A stretch of 64,000 bases of DNA from Hyperoodon ampullatus (taxonomy: Eukaryota > Chordata > Mammalia > Artiodactyla > Ziphiidae), in contig OX457058.1 in the NCBI GenBank assembly GCA_949752795.1, positions 162,629,353 to 162,693,352 on the forward strand, in the 5' to 3' direction. Below, piece by piece: positions 46,961 to 59,407 of this stretch. A program made the translations under genes and the position numbers. Within the stretch, counting starts at the first letter, position 1; each line of letters starts with the position of its first letter. A model generated the notes under the pieces. The model made no database searches. It saw nothing but the letters and a program-made list of their open reading frames with translations, and had not been told where the DNA came from.

Positions 46961-49385
46961 AACATTTAGAATAGTACCTGGTATATGTAATAGACATGAT
47001 GAAAAATATTTTTTGTCATGTCATGTTCTTATTTTGCCCTTTTGTTTGGCCTATTGGTACTTAAAAAGAAATAACAAATTTATACATTGTTTATCTTTTT
47101 AAAATCTTAAGTAATGTGTGGATTGGAAAATAATTTGGTTTAATAATACATGCCAAATTTATGTATGTATGTGGATAAATCCAGCTGTTTATTGATCCAC
47201 AATTGACTCATATGAGAAGGCTCTCAGGTGAGCATGAGCACAGTGTTTTAAATCTCCATCTTTTTTTTTCTTTTTTTCAAAATTACCTCATTTATTGTTG
47301 GTTTGAAAATCTAATACTACTGAATATTAGTGAGTGATATTTGGTCAAAATCTCACCAATGCATCTACTGTATACTTTGTTTTCCTTGAAAATTATTCCA
47401 GTTACTTAATATTTGAATCACTGCTGGGAAGAGAGGTGAGGGCAAGAAAACAAAGAAGGGAGGTAGGAATATAGAAAAAGCAGATACATTATATATTTCC
47501 TGGAAATCCCGTGTCATTGGATCCAACTCATTCCTGTTTCATACCAATCTTTATGCTAAAGTCATAGAAGTTTAATTACATTTAACTGGCTAATTATGTT
47601 CTTAAACTTGGGTAAATATAGAAGTAGGAATTTCTAATTTTTACAATTACTTATGGGCAGATAGATAACCTAGGAGCTGGCAATTATACTGGCAAATTAT
47701 ACTCTTTGTGTATAGCTACATAAATATGAGTATATACATAAATGTATACATTTATTTCTCTGAGTATATTACTGGCATTACATGTTTTATTTAAGCCAAT
47801 CATGCCCCAAGTAAAATTCAATAGCCTATAGATAGAGAAACCTAAGGACTTTACAAAAAGTACAGCTAATTTCTAGTAAGACATCAAATGGTGATTGCCT
47901 TTAAAAAAGACAGAAAAATGAGACAGCAGTTGCAAAGGCATGGAATTAAATAAAGCAACTACTGAACATTGTATAAAACAAATATTAAAAGTAATACAGA
48001 TGACTGTAATGAGTGAGGAGTCGGGAGCTGTTCTCTGAGGGGTCATTCTGACCTGTCATTTTTTTCTCACATAGCACCTTACATTCTGTACTCTAAATGT
48101 TCATACTCTTGATTTATTTTCTATCAGACTGTGGATTCCTTAAGAGATGAATCTCTATGTGACTTGGTTTTAACTACAGTGTGTTGAGATGATTTGTTTA
48201 TCTGGCTGTGTTCTCCACTTGCCTATGATTTCCTGGGGGACGTAGAATACATCTTACTCCTACCCAGCTTATTATCTCAGAAATCCAGCACATGTCACAG
48301 AATTTCAAGTGGAACTTTTCTTCATGTCTGAATTTGTCTAATGACCTAAAGCTAAGGATAATTGGTGACAAGAAATCCTGTGTTATAATGAGGGCTGCTT
48401 CACACATTCCCCATGAGATTTAGCAAGAGCTCGGGAAACTGGCTCTCTGACCACCAGAACCCTCACCCATCTTCCCTATGTATAAGAAAAGGTTAGAAAT
48501 TGAAACTTTAAAAGTGTTTTTTTTTTATGAAAATACAGAGGAGAAGAAAGTGCTATTTGTGCTTTCTGTCCTCTAAAGGTGAGGAAAAGAACCAGATATT
48601 TCTCCCTCTCCCTTTCCCCACCCCCAGGCTCAATGAGAGGGAAAACAAGAAGAACGATTCATAAACACTTGGGATTTATTTTTCAAAACAGTTTTTCTTT
48701 TCAAAATGGTGACTGGCCTCTTCATTCCCATGTAGATGAGACGTAGGTTGATCCCATGCTGTCACAGGAGCATGGGAGTGTTCTCATGAGAATCTGATAG
48801 GTAGCTATGAAAAGACTTGTGCTTGTTTTTTGCCTGGAAAAGCCAGAAGAAGGGAGAATATCAGTGGTAACCTGATATTCTCAGGTTACAGAGCTGGACA
48901 AGAGGGTAGATCTGCAATAGGGACAGCCATTATTTTTATTATGTACCAGAGAAAGAAGATCTAGTTACTGGTGACCAAGTTTGCTTCAGGAAGGAAATTG
49001 GGCTTCAAGTCCCCAGTGGGCCAAATGGACCCTAGCAGAAAGAGGCTGTGGGTGTATTGTCAAGGGCAGGGACTGAGGGCGTCATGCAGGCAGGTTCCAT
49101 CACCTTGTCAGGAAAAAGTGCAATTCAGCCATTGGTGGGAAGGTGGAGTAGGAAGTGCCTTGGAAAAATCACCCGCAAGAACTCTATGCTCAAGCATCAG
49201 TATTTTGATACCTGACGTAAAAGAGGTACCAGTCACCTGGCTCTTGATCCAGGACTTTATTCCTTTTCCTGTAAGGACACCTAACCCAGGAGATCCCGGA
49301 CATTGGAAGACAAATTCACAGGAATGGGGGAAGAGCAATGGAAAAACTAGATGGTGCTAAACATCGTACTAAACATTTTACTAAA
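46961..49385. other. Unique DNA; two overlapping hairpins at 48854-48889
   Basis: No gene or named repeat was seen. The 48971-49360 forward frame (129 codons) has no recognisable domain and is overlapped by a reverse frame. Confidence 0.4.
48854..48889. repeat. Two overlapping perfect inverted repeats
   Basis: GAGAATATCA (48854-48863) pairs with TGATATTCTC (48873-48882) across a 9-base loop. GTAACCTGA (48867-48875) pairs with TCAGGTTAC (48881-48889) across a 5-base loop. The stems share bases, so only one can form at a time. Confidence 0.9.
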
Positions 49386-49402
49386 TAGCACCTACTTTTA
49401 TT

Positions 49403-49427
49403 TTAATTAATTAATTAATTAATTAAT
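49403..49427. repeat. (TTAA)n tail of L1 B
   Basis: TTAA units at the 3' terminus of the reverse L1, replacing a plain poly(A) tail. Confidence 0.9.
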
Positions 49428-50099
49428 TTTTAACATCTTTATTGGAGTATAATTGCTTTACAATGGTGTGTTAGTTTCTGCTTTATAACAAAGTGAATCA
49501 TCTATACATATACATATATCCCCATATCTCCTCCCTCTTGCGTCTCCCTCCCACCCACCCTCCCTATCCCACCCCTCTAGGTGGTCACAAAGCACTGAGC
49601 TCATCTCCCTGTGCTATGCAGCTGCTTTCCACTAGCTATCTATTTGGTAGCATATATATGTCCATGACACACTCTCAGTTCGTCCCAGCTTACTCTTCCC
49701 TCTCCCCGTGTCCTCAAGTCCATTCTCTATGTTTGCATCTTTATTCCTGTCCTGCCCCTAGGTTTTTCAGAACCATTTTTTTTGTTTTTTTATATTCCAT
49801 ATATATGTGTTAGTATATGGTATTTCTTTTTCTCTTTCTGACTTACTTCACTCTGTATGACAGACTCTAGGTCATTCCACCTCACTACAAATAACTCATT
49901 TTCATTTCTTTTTATGGCTTAGTAATATTCCAATGTATATATGTGTCACATCTTCTTTACCCATTCATCTGTCAATGGACAGTTAAGTTATTTCCACGTC
50001 CTGGCTATTGTAAACAGAGCTGCAATGAACATTGTGGTACATGACTCTTTATGAATTATGTTTTCCTCAGGGTATATGTCCAGTAGTGGGATTGCTGGG

Positions 50100-52060
50100 T
50101 AGTATGGTATTTCTATTTTTAGTTTTTTAAGGAACCTCCATACTGTGTGCCATAGTGGGTGTAAAATCCCACCAACAGTTCAAGAGGGTTCCCCTTTCTC
50201 CACACCCTCTGCAGCATTTATTGTTTGTAGATTTTTTAGATGATGGCCATTCTGATCAGGGTGAGGTGATACCTCATTGTAGTTTTGATTTGCATTTCTC
50301 TAATGATCAGTGATGTTGAGCATCCTTTCATGTGTTTGTTGGCAATCTGTATATCTTCTTTGCAGAGATGTCTATTTAAGTCTTCAGCCCATTTTTGGAT
50401 TGGGTTGTTTGTTTTTTTGATATTGAGCTGCATGAGCTGCTTGTAAATTTTGGAGATTAATCCTTTGTCAGTTGCTTCATTTGCAAATATTTTCTCCCAT
50501 TTTGAGGGTGTCTTTTGGTCTTGTTTAGGTTCTCCTTTGTTGTGCAAAAGCTTTTAAGTTTCATTAGGTCCCATTTGTTTATTTTTGTTTTTAATTCCAT
50601 TTCTCTAGGAGATGGGTCAAAAAGGATGTTGTGATTTATGTCATAGAGTGTTCTGCCTATGTTTTCCTCTAAGAGTTTTATAGTGTCTGACCTTACATTT
50701 AAGTCTTTAATCCATTTTGAGCTTATTTTTGTGGATGGTGTTAGGGAGTGATCTAATTTCATTCTTTTACATGTAGCTGTCAAGTTTTCCCAGCACCACT
50801 TATTGAAGAGGCAGTCTCTTCTCCATTGTATACACTTGCCTCCTTCATCAAAAATAAGGTGACCATATGTGCATGAGTTTATCTCTGGGCTTTCTAACCT
50901 GTCTCTTTGATCTATATTTCTGTTTTTGTGCCAGTACCATACTGTCTTGATTACTGTAGCTTTGTAGTATAGTTGGAAGTCAGGGAGCCTGATTCCTCCA
51001 GCTCCATTTATCTTTCTCAAGATTCCTCTGGCTATTTGGGGTCTTTTGTATTTCCATATGCATTATGAAAATTTTTATTCTAGTTCTGTGAAAAAAGCCA
51101 TTGGTAGTTTGATAGGGATTGCATTGAATCTGTAGATTGCTTTGGGTCATATAGTCATTTTCACAATGTTGAGTCTTCCAATCCAAGTATATGGTATACC
51201 TCTCCATCTGTTTGTATCATCTTTAATTTCTTTCATCAGTGTCTTATAGTTTTCTGCATACAGGTCTTTTGTCTCCTTAGGTAGGTTTATTCTGAGGTAT
51301 TTTATTCTTATTTTGCAATGGTAAATGGGAGTGTTTCCTTAATTTCTCTTTCAGAATTTTCATCATTAGTGTATAGGAATGCAAGAGATTTCTGTTCATT
51401 AATTTTGTATCCTGCTACTTTACCAAATTCATTGATTAGCTCTAGTAGTTTTCTTGTAGTGTCTTTAAGATTCTCTATGTATAGTATCATGTCATCTGCA
51501 AACAGTGACATCTTTACTTCTTCTTTTCCAATTTGGATTCCTTTTATTTCTTTTTCTTCTCTGATTGATCTGGCTAAAACTTCCAAAACTATGTTGAATA
51601 ATAGTGGTGAGAGTGGACAACCTTGTCTTCTTCCTGATCTTAGTGGAAATGGTTTCAGTTTTTCACCATTGAGAACAATGTTGGCTGTGGGTTTGTCATA
51701 TATGGCCATATATGGCCATATATGGATGCATAAATATTTACAGTTGTAATATATTTTTCTTGGTTTGATCCCTTGATCATTATGTAGTGTCCCTCTTTGT
51801 CTGTTGTAATAGTCTTTATTTTAAAGTCTATTATGTCTGATATGAGAATTGCTACATCAGCTTTCATTTGCTTTCCATTTGCATGGAATATCCTTTTCCA
51901 TGCCCTTACTTTCAGTCTGTATGTGTCCCTAGGTCTGAAGTGGGTCTCTTGTAGGCAGCATATATAAGGGTCTTGCTTTTGTATCTATTCAGGAAGTCTA
52001 TGCTTTTGGTTGGAGGATTTAATCCATTTACCTTTAAGGTAGTTATCAATATGTATGTTC
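50100..52060 (-). pseudogene. L1 ORF2, endonuclease joined to reverse transcriptase by deletion
   Basis: The N-terminal endonuclease part lies at about 51730-52060 ([25 protein letters not shown]). It jumps at 51700-51730 straight to the reverse-transcriptase palm ([19 protein letters not shown]), so the rest of the endonuclease, the linker and the front of the RT are missing. The catalytic box FADDMILY is intact at about 51488-51511. After 51308 the frame shifts. The C-terminal pieces continue at 50980-51207, 50457-51020 ([17 protein letters not shown]) and 50236-50547. The ORF2 ends given here are approximate. The copy cannot encode a working protein. Confidence 0.88.
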
Positions 52061-52127
52061 CAGTTACCATTTTCTTAATTGTTTGGGTTTGTTATTGTAT
52101 GTCTTTTCCTTCTCTAGTGTTTCCTGC

Positions 52128-53019
52128 CTAGAGAAGTTCCTTTAGCAGTTGTTGTAAAGCTTGTTTGGTGCTGCTGAATTCTCTTAGATTTTGCTTGTTT
52201 GTAAAGGTTTAATTTCTCTGTCGAATCTAAATGAGATCCTTGCTGGGTAGAGTAATCTTGGTTGTAGGTTTTCCCCTTCATTACTTTAAATATGTCCTGC
52301 CATTCCCTTGTGGCTTGCAAAGTTTCTGCTGAAAGATCAGCTGTTAACATTATGGGGATTCCCTTGTATGTTATTTGTTGTTTTTCCTGTGCCTCTTTTA
52401 ATGTTTTTTTTTTTTTTGTATTTAATTTTTGATAGTTTGATTAATATGTGTCTTTGTGTGTTTCTCCCTGTATTTATCCTGTATGAGACTCTACACACTT
52501 CCTGGTCTTGATTGACTAATGTCTTTCCCATATAAGGGAAGTTTTCAACTCTAATCTATTCAAATATTTTCTCAGTCTCTTACTTTTTCTCTTTTTCTTG
52601 GACCCTTATAATTCGAGTGTTGGTGCATTTAATATTGTCCCAGAGGTCTCTGAGACTGTCCTCAATTCTTTTCATTCTTTTTTCTTTATTCCACCCTGTG
52701 GTAGTTATTTCCACTATTTTATCTTCCAGGTCACTTATCCGTTCTTTTGCCTCAGTTATTCTGCTATTGATTCCTTCTAGAGAATTTTAAATTTCATTTA
52801 TTGTGTTCTTCATCCTTGTTTGTTTGCTCTTTAGTTCTTCTAGGTCTTTGTTAAATGTTTCTTGTATTTTCTCCATTCTATTTCCAAGATTTGGGTCATC
52901 TTTGCTATCATTACTCTGAATTCTTTTTCAGGTAAGCTGCCTTTTTCCTCTTCATTTGTTTGGTCTGGTGGGTTTTTACCTTGCTCCTTCACCTGCTGCG
53001 TATTTCTCTGTCTTCTCAT
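52128..53019 (-). pseudogene. L1 ORF1 (RNA-binding chaperone), frame-broken
   Basis: ORF1 makes the trimeric RNA-binding protein of the L1 particle. The start ATG is at 53019 on the reverse strand (MRRQRNTQQVKEQGKN), followed by a charged heptad-rich coiled-coil region at about 52560-52960. The RRM and C-terminal region then follow in shifting frames (52337-52531, then 52114-52350 with LSAETLQATREWQDIFKV). The expected stop is at 52128-52130, giving a span near 297 codons, normal for ORF1. Frameshifts at about 52350 and 52310 and internal stops make it non-functional. Confidence 0.85.
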
Positions 53020-53783
53020 CTTGCTTAACTTACTGTGTTTGGGGTCTCCTTTTCGCAGGCTGCAAGTTCATAGTTCCCATTGTTTTTGGTATCTTCCCCC
53101 AGTGGCTAAGGTTGGCTCAGTGCATTGTGTAGGCTTCCTGATGGAAGGGACTGCTGCCAGTGTTCTGGTGGATGAGGTTGGATCTTGTCTTTCTGGTGGG
53201 TAGGACTGCATCCGGTGGTTTGTTTTGGGCTGTCTGAGACCTTGCTATGATTTTAGGCAGCCTCTGTTAATGTGTGGGGTTTTGTTCCTGTCTTGCTAGT
53301 TGTTTGGCACAGGTTGTCTAGCACTGCATCTTGCTGGTCATTGAGTGGAGCTGGGTCTTAGCGTTGAGATGGGGATCTCTGGTAGAGCTTTTGCTGTTTG
53401 ATATTATGTGGAGCCGGGAGGACTCTGGTGGAACAATGTCCTGAACTTGGCTCTCCCCCCCTCAGAGGCATAGGCCTCACACACAGCTGGAGCATGAAGA
53501 CCCTGTCTGCCACATGGCTCTGGCCAGTTATGGTAGCTGTTCTAATTCATTCTGATTCTTTGCAACCACCAAGCTGCATTTGTCAGCCCTCCTTATACCT
53601 GATGGGGACCTCACGATGGAGTCCTTGCCAACTCAGATGAGCAGAAGCAATATGACTTCCTGGGAGGCTTGTCTTGAGCAGCCATGAGACAAGTAAATCT
53701 CTGAACACGCCAGCTCTAGTCTCCAAGTAAAGCCTTAATCATGTTCAGTCACATGTAACTATCCAGATGGTCCCAACTACTGT
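53020..53783 (-). promoter_or_regulatory. L1 B 5' UTR (internal promoter region)
   Basis: This is the 764 bases between the ORF1 start and the target-site duplication. In L1s this region holds the RNA polymerase II internal promoter. It is more GC-rich than its surroundings. Activity cannot be judged from the sequence. Confidence 0.6.
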
Positions 53784-56700
53784 TAGCACCTAGTTTTAAA
53801 TGCACATTTTTATGAATTTTGACAAATGTATACACCTGTGTAACTACCATCCAACCAAAATATAGATCATTACAATCACCTCGAGGAGAAGTTCCCTTGT
53901 GTCTTTTCACAGGCCTTTGCTTCCCAGTTTCAATCCTGGCCCTAGGCAACCACTGATATACTTTCTGTCAGTATAGATTAGTCTTTTTTTTCAAATTTCA
54001 AATAAATAGGATGATAAAGCATGTGCTTTTCTGCTCTGCTTCATTCATTCATTCAGCATGTTTTTTGATATTTATACACACTGTTGATGTATCAGTAGTT
54101 TCTTTCCTTTTTAATTCTGAGTGGTGTTCTATTCTATGGATATACCATCCTTTATCCATTCATCTATTGCTGAACATTTGGGTTGTTTACAATTTTTTGC
54201 TACTATGAATAGAGCTGTTATGAACAGCAAAACCTTTGAGTAAACTTAAATTTTTATTTTCCTGAGTAAATAACTAGGATTGCAATTTCTGGATTATATG
54301 TTACATATATGTGTTTAACTTGTAAGAAGCTGTAAAACTATTTTCCAAGTTGTGCCATTTTACTATACCATCAGCAAAGGTATGAGAGTTCCATTTACTC
54401 CACATCCTTATCAAAACTTGGTGTTATGTTTCTAAAATTAGCTAATTTAATAAATGATTCATGGCATTTCATGTAGGTTTACTTTGCATTACCCTGTTGA
54501 CTATTGATTTTGAGCATTTTTTATGTTTTTTTGCCATGAATATATTTTCTTTTGGGAAATGTTCAAAACCTTTGCCTTGGGTTACCTTGTTATTGAGTTG
54601 TTAATCTTAGTATCCAGTATATACTGGATCCAAATCCTTTGTGAAAGAAATGTAGTAGAAATATTTTTTCTAAGCCTCTGGCTCATCTTTTCAGTTTTTA
54701 ACTATATCTTACAAAAAGAATAATTTTATAGAGTACAAATTATCATGCTTTCCTTTATGTTTCATGCTTTTGGGGTTCCAATTTAAGAAATCTACCCAAA
54801 GTTGTAAAAATATTTTGTTCTGGTTTCTTCCAGAATTTTTACAGTTTCAGACTTTACAGTTAGTTGTATGATCTGTTTCAAGTTAATTTCTGTGTATGTC
54901 AAGAGAAAAAAGCCTGGTTTTTCTTTTTTTCAAATTAATATCTATGTTGTTCCATCCACATTTGTTAAAAAGACTATCTTTTTTTCACCTGGGCACCTGT
55001 GTCATTTATAAATTAACTATACATGAATGAGTTTATTTATGAACTATCTATCTATATACCTTATCCTTATACAGATATCAAAAGGTCTTGATTACAGTAG
55101 CATTAGGTAAGTTTTGAAATCATGCCCTGTAAGTCCTCCAGATTTGCTCTGCTTTTTCAAAATTATTTGACCATCCTAGGTCTTTTGCATTTCCACATAC
55201 ACTTTAAACCAGGTTTTTAATTCCTACAAAATATCTTTTGTGATTTTGATTGGGACCGTGTTGAAGTGTAGATCTGTCTGGGGAGAATTAACAACTTAAT
55301 AGTGTTGAGTCTTCCAATCCAGTGGCCTAGAATATTTCTTTACTTATTTGGGCTCTTTTAAAAATTTCTGCCCCCAATATTTTATTGTTTTAATTCTATA
55401 GCTCTTACAAGTATTTTATTAAATTTAATCCTAAAGCATTTTATATTTTGAAGTTATTGTAAATGTTAATAATTTTTAAAGTTTAATTTCTAATGTTTAT
55501 TTGCTGGTATTCAGAAATATAATTGATTTTGGTATACTGATCTTCTATCCTGTGACCTTACTAGTTTTAGTTGTTTGTGGACATTCTTCATGTCATTTGT
55601 ATATAGAAATGGTATTCCTTCTTCCTTTGTAATCTCTATGGTTTAGTTTTTCTTTTTTTTACCTCATGTTGCTGGTAGGATCTCTGAATAGAGGTGGTAA
55701 GAAGGCTTGTTTCCCATCAAAATATTAATTGTTAGTCATAAGTGTATTATCTTTCAAGGTTAAGTCCCTCCCTCTTTATTCCTAATTGTCAAGAGTTTTT
55801 GAGTTTTGTCAAATTATTTTGAATTATTGAATTTTGTCAAGTGTTTCTTCTGTATCCATTGAGTAATCATAGTAGATTTTGTCTTTTTTTCACCAGCTAA
55901 TGTATATTAAAATGAATTTTTAAATATAAAACAATTCTTGCATTCCTGGGATAAATCCCATTTGTGCATGGTATATTATACTTTTAAAGTAATACTGCAT
56001 TTAATTAGCTAATATCTTTTTAAAAATTTTGTTCATGAAGGATGTTAATTTCTAGATTGCTTTTCTTGAAATATCTTTATGGTTTGAAGTCAGTGTAATA
56101 TTGCCTATATAAAATGAGTTAGTAGATTTCATAAAAGAATTGATGTAGGAATGGCAATTTTCTCTTCATCAAATATTTGAGAAAATTGACAAGAGAATAT
56201 TCCAGGATTAGAGCTTACTGATATAGCTGCCAAGTTGCAGCAAAAAGCCAGGGAATGTAACTAGGCATGATTAGTGTGACTATGGGGTACAGAGGGCAAT
56301 GGCATTTTTGTGACCAGGCAGTAGACAGAGAAATTTAGCAACATCACCACATATCCTACCTATCAGCAGTGTCTGCATGGTGCTTGGGGGATTCAAAGTA
56401 CTCACTTCCTCATGGATGGGATTATTTTAGCCTGAAGAGAGGCTTGGCCCAATGAGGAGTATCTCCCAGGGCACTTGGGATCCTGGAAGTCTGTAAAGGG
56501 GATACAACAAATTCTTAGGGAGTTGGGAATGAGATAGGCCATCCATGTCCTTGTCTTTGAAAGCCCTGACTGAGATACATTCACTGCAGGAATGAAAACC
56601 AAGACACTCCAGTCCACCCCCAGCACCTGGTATGGGGCATTGATATCCATGCTGAATCCAGTCCCGGGACTAGACAGTGATGATGTTGTGTAGTCCATTG

Positions 56701-56893
56701 CTGATCTAGGGGAAACTGACAAATCCTGGGACTGGCAGAGGCTGTGGGAAACACCTGAAACAGAGAGGAAACTCGAAAAGCCTATTCCTATTGGTTGTAA
56801 AGGGTCTGATAAAAGTAACACAGAGACAAAACTGGCTTAACCCCTTTGCTGCTGGGACCCCCCACCTGAAAAGATAGACTGACAACTAATGCT

Positions 56894-57900
56894 GTGTTGG
56901 TCACCTGTGGAAAGCCTCAAAGAGGGCAAATGGTAGTGGTCAAGAGGGTCCCTTTTATAATGCAATTTGGTCCATGGTGGATGAGTGTAGATCACCAAGA
57001 ATCAAATAAGGTAGTGCCTCCTATCCATGTGGTTGCACCCAACATTGCCACCATCTTAGATACCTTGGCCATGGTCCTAGACCAAGTCCTAGAGTACCAT
57101 ACTGTACTCCCTGACAATCAGGAAGCTGATTCCTTAGCCCAGGTATGAGTCTTAGCAACTGACTCTGCAGCAGATGCAGCAGATTGGGTGCATAAAACGG
57201 GTGGCCACTGTACAACACAAGTAGGCTGGTATATTGCCAAGGATGCTGGCTTGCCCTTGAAATACAGTGACTTGTTTAATGAAGTAACAGTATGTCTTGT
57301 GTGTTCTGAGCAATTCCTAAGGCAATTGCCAAAGGAGTCTGGGGTTGTCCACCAGAGTTCCCAACAACTAATGGATTGGCAAATTGATTATATTGGCTCT
57401 CTCCCTCTAAGTGAGAGTTCCAAATATGCCTTGGTTTGTGTGGTCACTGTGTCTGGCCTAACCCTAGATTTCCCCAGTCACTGAGAAAAAAACAGGCTGC
57501 TGTCTTTGAGGGTTAAAGAAGCTAAGTACCATGTATGGATACCCTTGTCAAATAGACAGTGATTGGGGGTCACAGTTCAAAGGTCATGATGTGCAAGACT
57601 GGACTTTTTCTTTTGAACATGACGTTCAATGGAGGTTCCATCTACCCTATGACCTAAAAGCAGCAGGGTTGGTAGAAAGGAAAAATGAAATATTGATTAA
57701 GATTAAGTTGTTAACATGTAAAACCACCTTTGCTGGGTAAACTAAAGTACTATCCCAGGCTTTAATACATTTGACTGACCAACCATTAGGGCCTGTTGAA
57801 ACCATTATACCTGGAATTAAACATGCACCATTGAAAGAGGAGAGAAGGTGGGGGTCCTTGTCTGGCATATCCCACTCATAGTCCATCTCCTTACACCTGA
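56894..57900 (+). pseudogene. ERV pol: RNase H end and integrase, frame-broken
   Basis: The first frame (56894-57148) ends with NQEADSLAQV, typical of the RNase H C-terminus. The next (57188-57484) begins with the integrase zinc finger: HKTGGH, then CLVC about 30 residues on (HX4H and CX2C). The first core aspartate is in WQIDYIG at about 57386. After a frameshift, the third frame (57531-57740) carries the second aspartate in IDSDWGSQF at about 57561 and the glutamate in GLVERKN at about 57675. All three catalytic residues survive in broken frames, with 37 residues between the second and third. Stops follow at 57138 and 57739. It cannot make integrase. Confidence 0.82.
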
Positions 57901-58189
57901 CTGCTGCCTCACTGGGCCACCATGTTTGTTATGCACAAGGTCAAATTCTTAAAGCTGTAGCTGCATTACCATCTAAGGATCAGGCCACAGGTGTAATGCT
58001 TATAGAAGGAGAAGACCTTCCCATCTACATTCCTACTAAATGTTTGTCTTTTTGGCATTAGTCTTCTGATACTCCTCTGGTATCCAGTCACAGGATGTAC
58101 TCTTAATGAAAATATCTTTCTGCAATGTGTACTTGTATGCCCGGCAAAGAAATCAATCCAATGCTTGGGTATGTGCACAGCTGTCCCTC

Positions 58190-59370
58190 TCTAGCTCATC
58201 AGGATTTTTATGGTGGACATCAGCACTTCGGGAGGGGATCAGAAGGTCCTAAATCAGTACCTTAAGGAAGAACAATCTAGGAGTTGTACTCTTAATTCAT
58301 CTGATATTTCCAATAGTGATCCAGAAGCCTGGCTTGTGGCACACACTGTCAATAACATTACACATGGGAATTCTTCTTCGTCAATCAAACAATGCAAGCA
58401 GTCCATCAAACTGCTGCCTGGAAGGATCCTAAAAATATCACCATTAGAACCATGGGTGACTATGCTCAGGTTTGGAATGAGTTCATGTGACTTACCCCCT
58501 GACATTTGAACATCAATGCACCCCTATGCTGGGAACAAAAAAATCACTCCAACAGAACCAAGTCAATTGCATCAAAGATATAGGCTGAATATCAATGGAA
58601 CTGCATAGTCATTCTGCCACATTAAGAGATAACGACTGGTTTGGCACTGACTGGTTGTGCTGCCCAGGTATTTATTGGGTAGCCCTGAATGGAACCCAGT
58701 GGTTGTGTGACACAAATCTTTGGCTATGGTTTCCACCTGGGTGATTGGGCTGTTGCACCCTGGGTTTTCCCTGGGCCCAGGGGAGAAGTCACTGCTCGGT
58801 AACAAAAATTGCCAACCTCTCTCCACTCAAGACCAAATATGCATGTTCTATTTTCCACTGGTACAATCATTTGGCTACCATATTTGTATCCTCCATTGGA
58901 CTGAAGAACGTTTACAGCACACATAGAGGCCCTTACTAAATTCATCCAATAAGCCCTAAATGATAGCAGGCAATGAATATCCGTACTGAATGCTGAATTG
59001 TCTCTAGTGAGAAAACCTGTCCTCCAAAATGGAATGACCCTGGTCATTATTACTCTTTTGCAAGGAGATATCAAGGCCATTATCTACAGTGTTGTATGTT
59101 CATACCTGATGAATCTGCTAATGTATCATCTTTATTAAATCACATGAGTACACATACCCCGAGTGATTCAACTCCCAGTCAAGGAGACTTACTAAATCAA
59201 TGGTTTGAATCATGGGGTTCTTAGTGGAAAAGTATATTTTTACTTACTTTGGGAATCATTACCTTGATCTGTGTTTTCTCCAACATGTGCCTCTATTGCT
59301 ACTGTAGTATCTGCCTCCTGTACAACCAGATAGCAACCAAATGAGCCACCTCCATGCTACTTAAAAACCC
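58190..59370 (+). pseudogene. ERV env remnant, multiply broken
   Basis: The surface-subunit part has Cys- and Trp-rich pieces in alternating frames between 58210 and 58800 (for example NPVVV and GCCTLGFPWAQG around 58745). The transmembrane subunit has a QCC pair near 59083-59091. The expected Cys of the CX6CC motif, seven residues before that pair, is a Tyr codon. Near 59230-59300 is a hydrophobic membrane-span stretch followed by a Cys-rich tail. Stops and frameshifts occur throughout, so no envelope protein can be made. Recognition rests on position between integrase and LTR plus these features. Confidence 0.68.
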
Positions 59371-59407
59371 TTGCTGACCACTTAGGGAATGTGGTGGTAG
59401 AGAGGGG

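Larger units (their letters stand above)
49386..53798 (-). mobile_element. Near-complete L1 (L1 B), reverse, internally deleted, 15-bp TSD
   Basis: The insertion is 49401-53783. At the left are the (TTAA)n tail and 3' UTR (TTTATTGGAGTATAATTGCT), then ORF2, ORF1 and a 5' UTR reaching 53783. The flanks TAGCACCTACTTTTA (49386-49400) and TAGCACCTAGTTTTA (53784-53798) match at 14 of 15 positions and are the target-site duplication, so the 5' end is probably close to complete. The insert is 4383 bases. About 1.5 kb of ORF2 is missing at a junction near 51700-51730, which would restore a normal length near 5.9 kb. Confidence 0.9.

Noticed and set aside
48971..49360. 129-codon forward frame, possible small gene
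   Set aside because: No family similarity recognised, no start context of note, and an overlapping reverse frame of 76 codons. Treated as chance.
56402..56821. 139-codon reverse frame
   Set aside because: It is antisense to the retroviral block with no recognisable domain. The forward strand of this block fits decayed retroviral sequence better.
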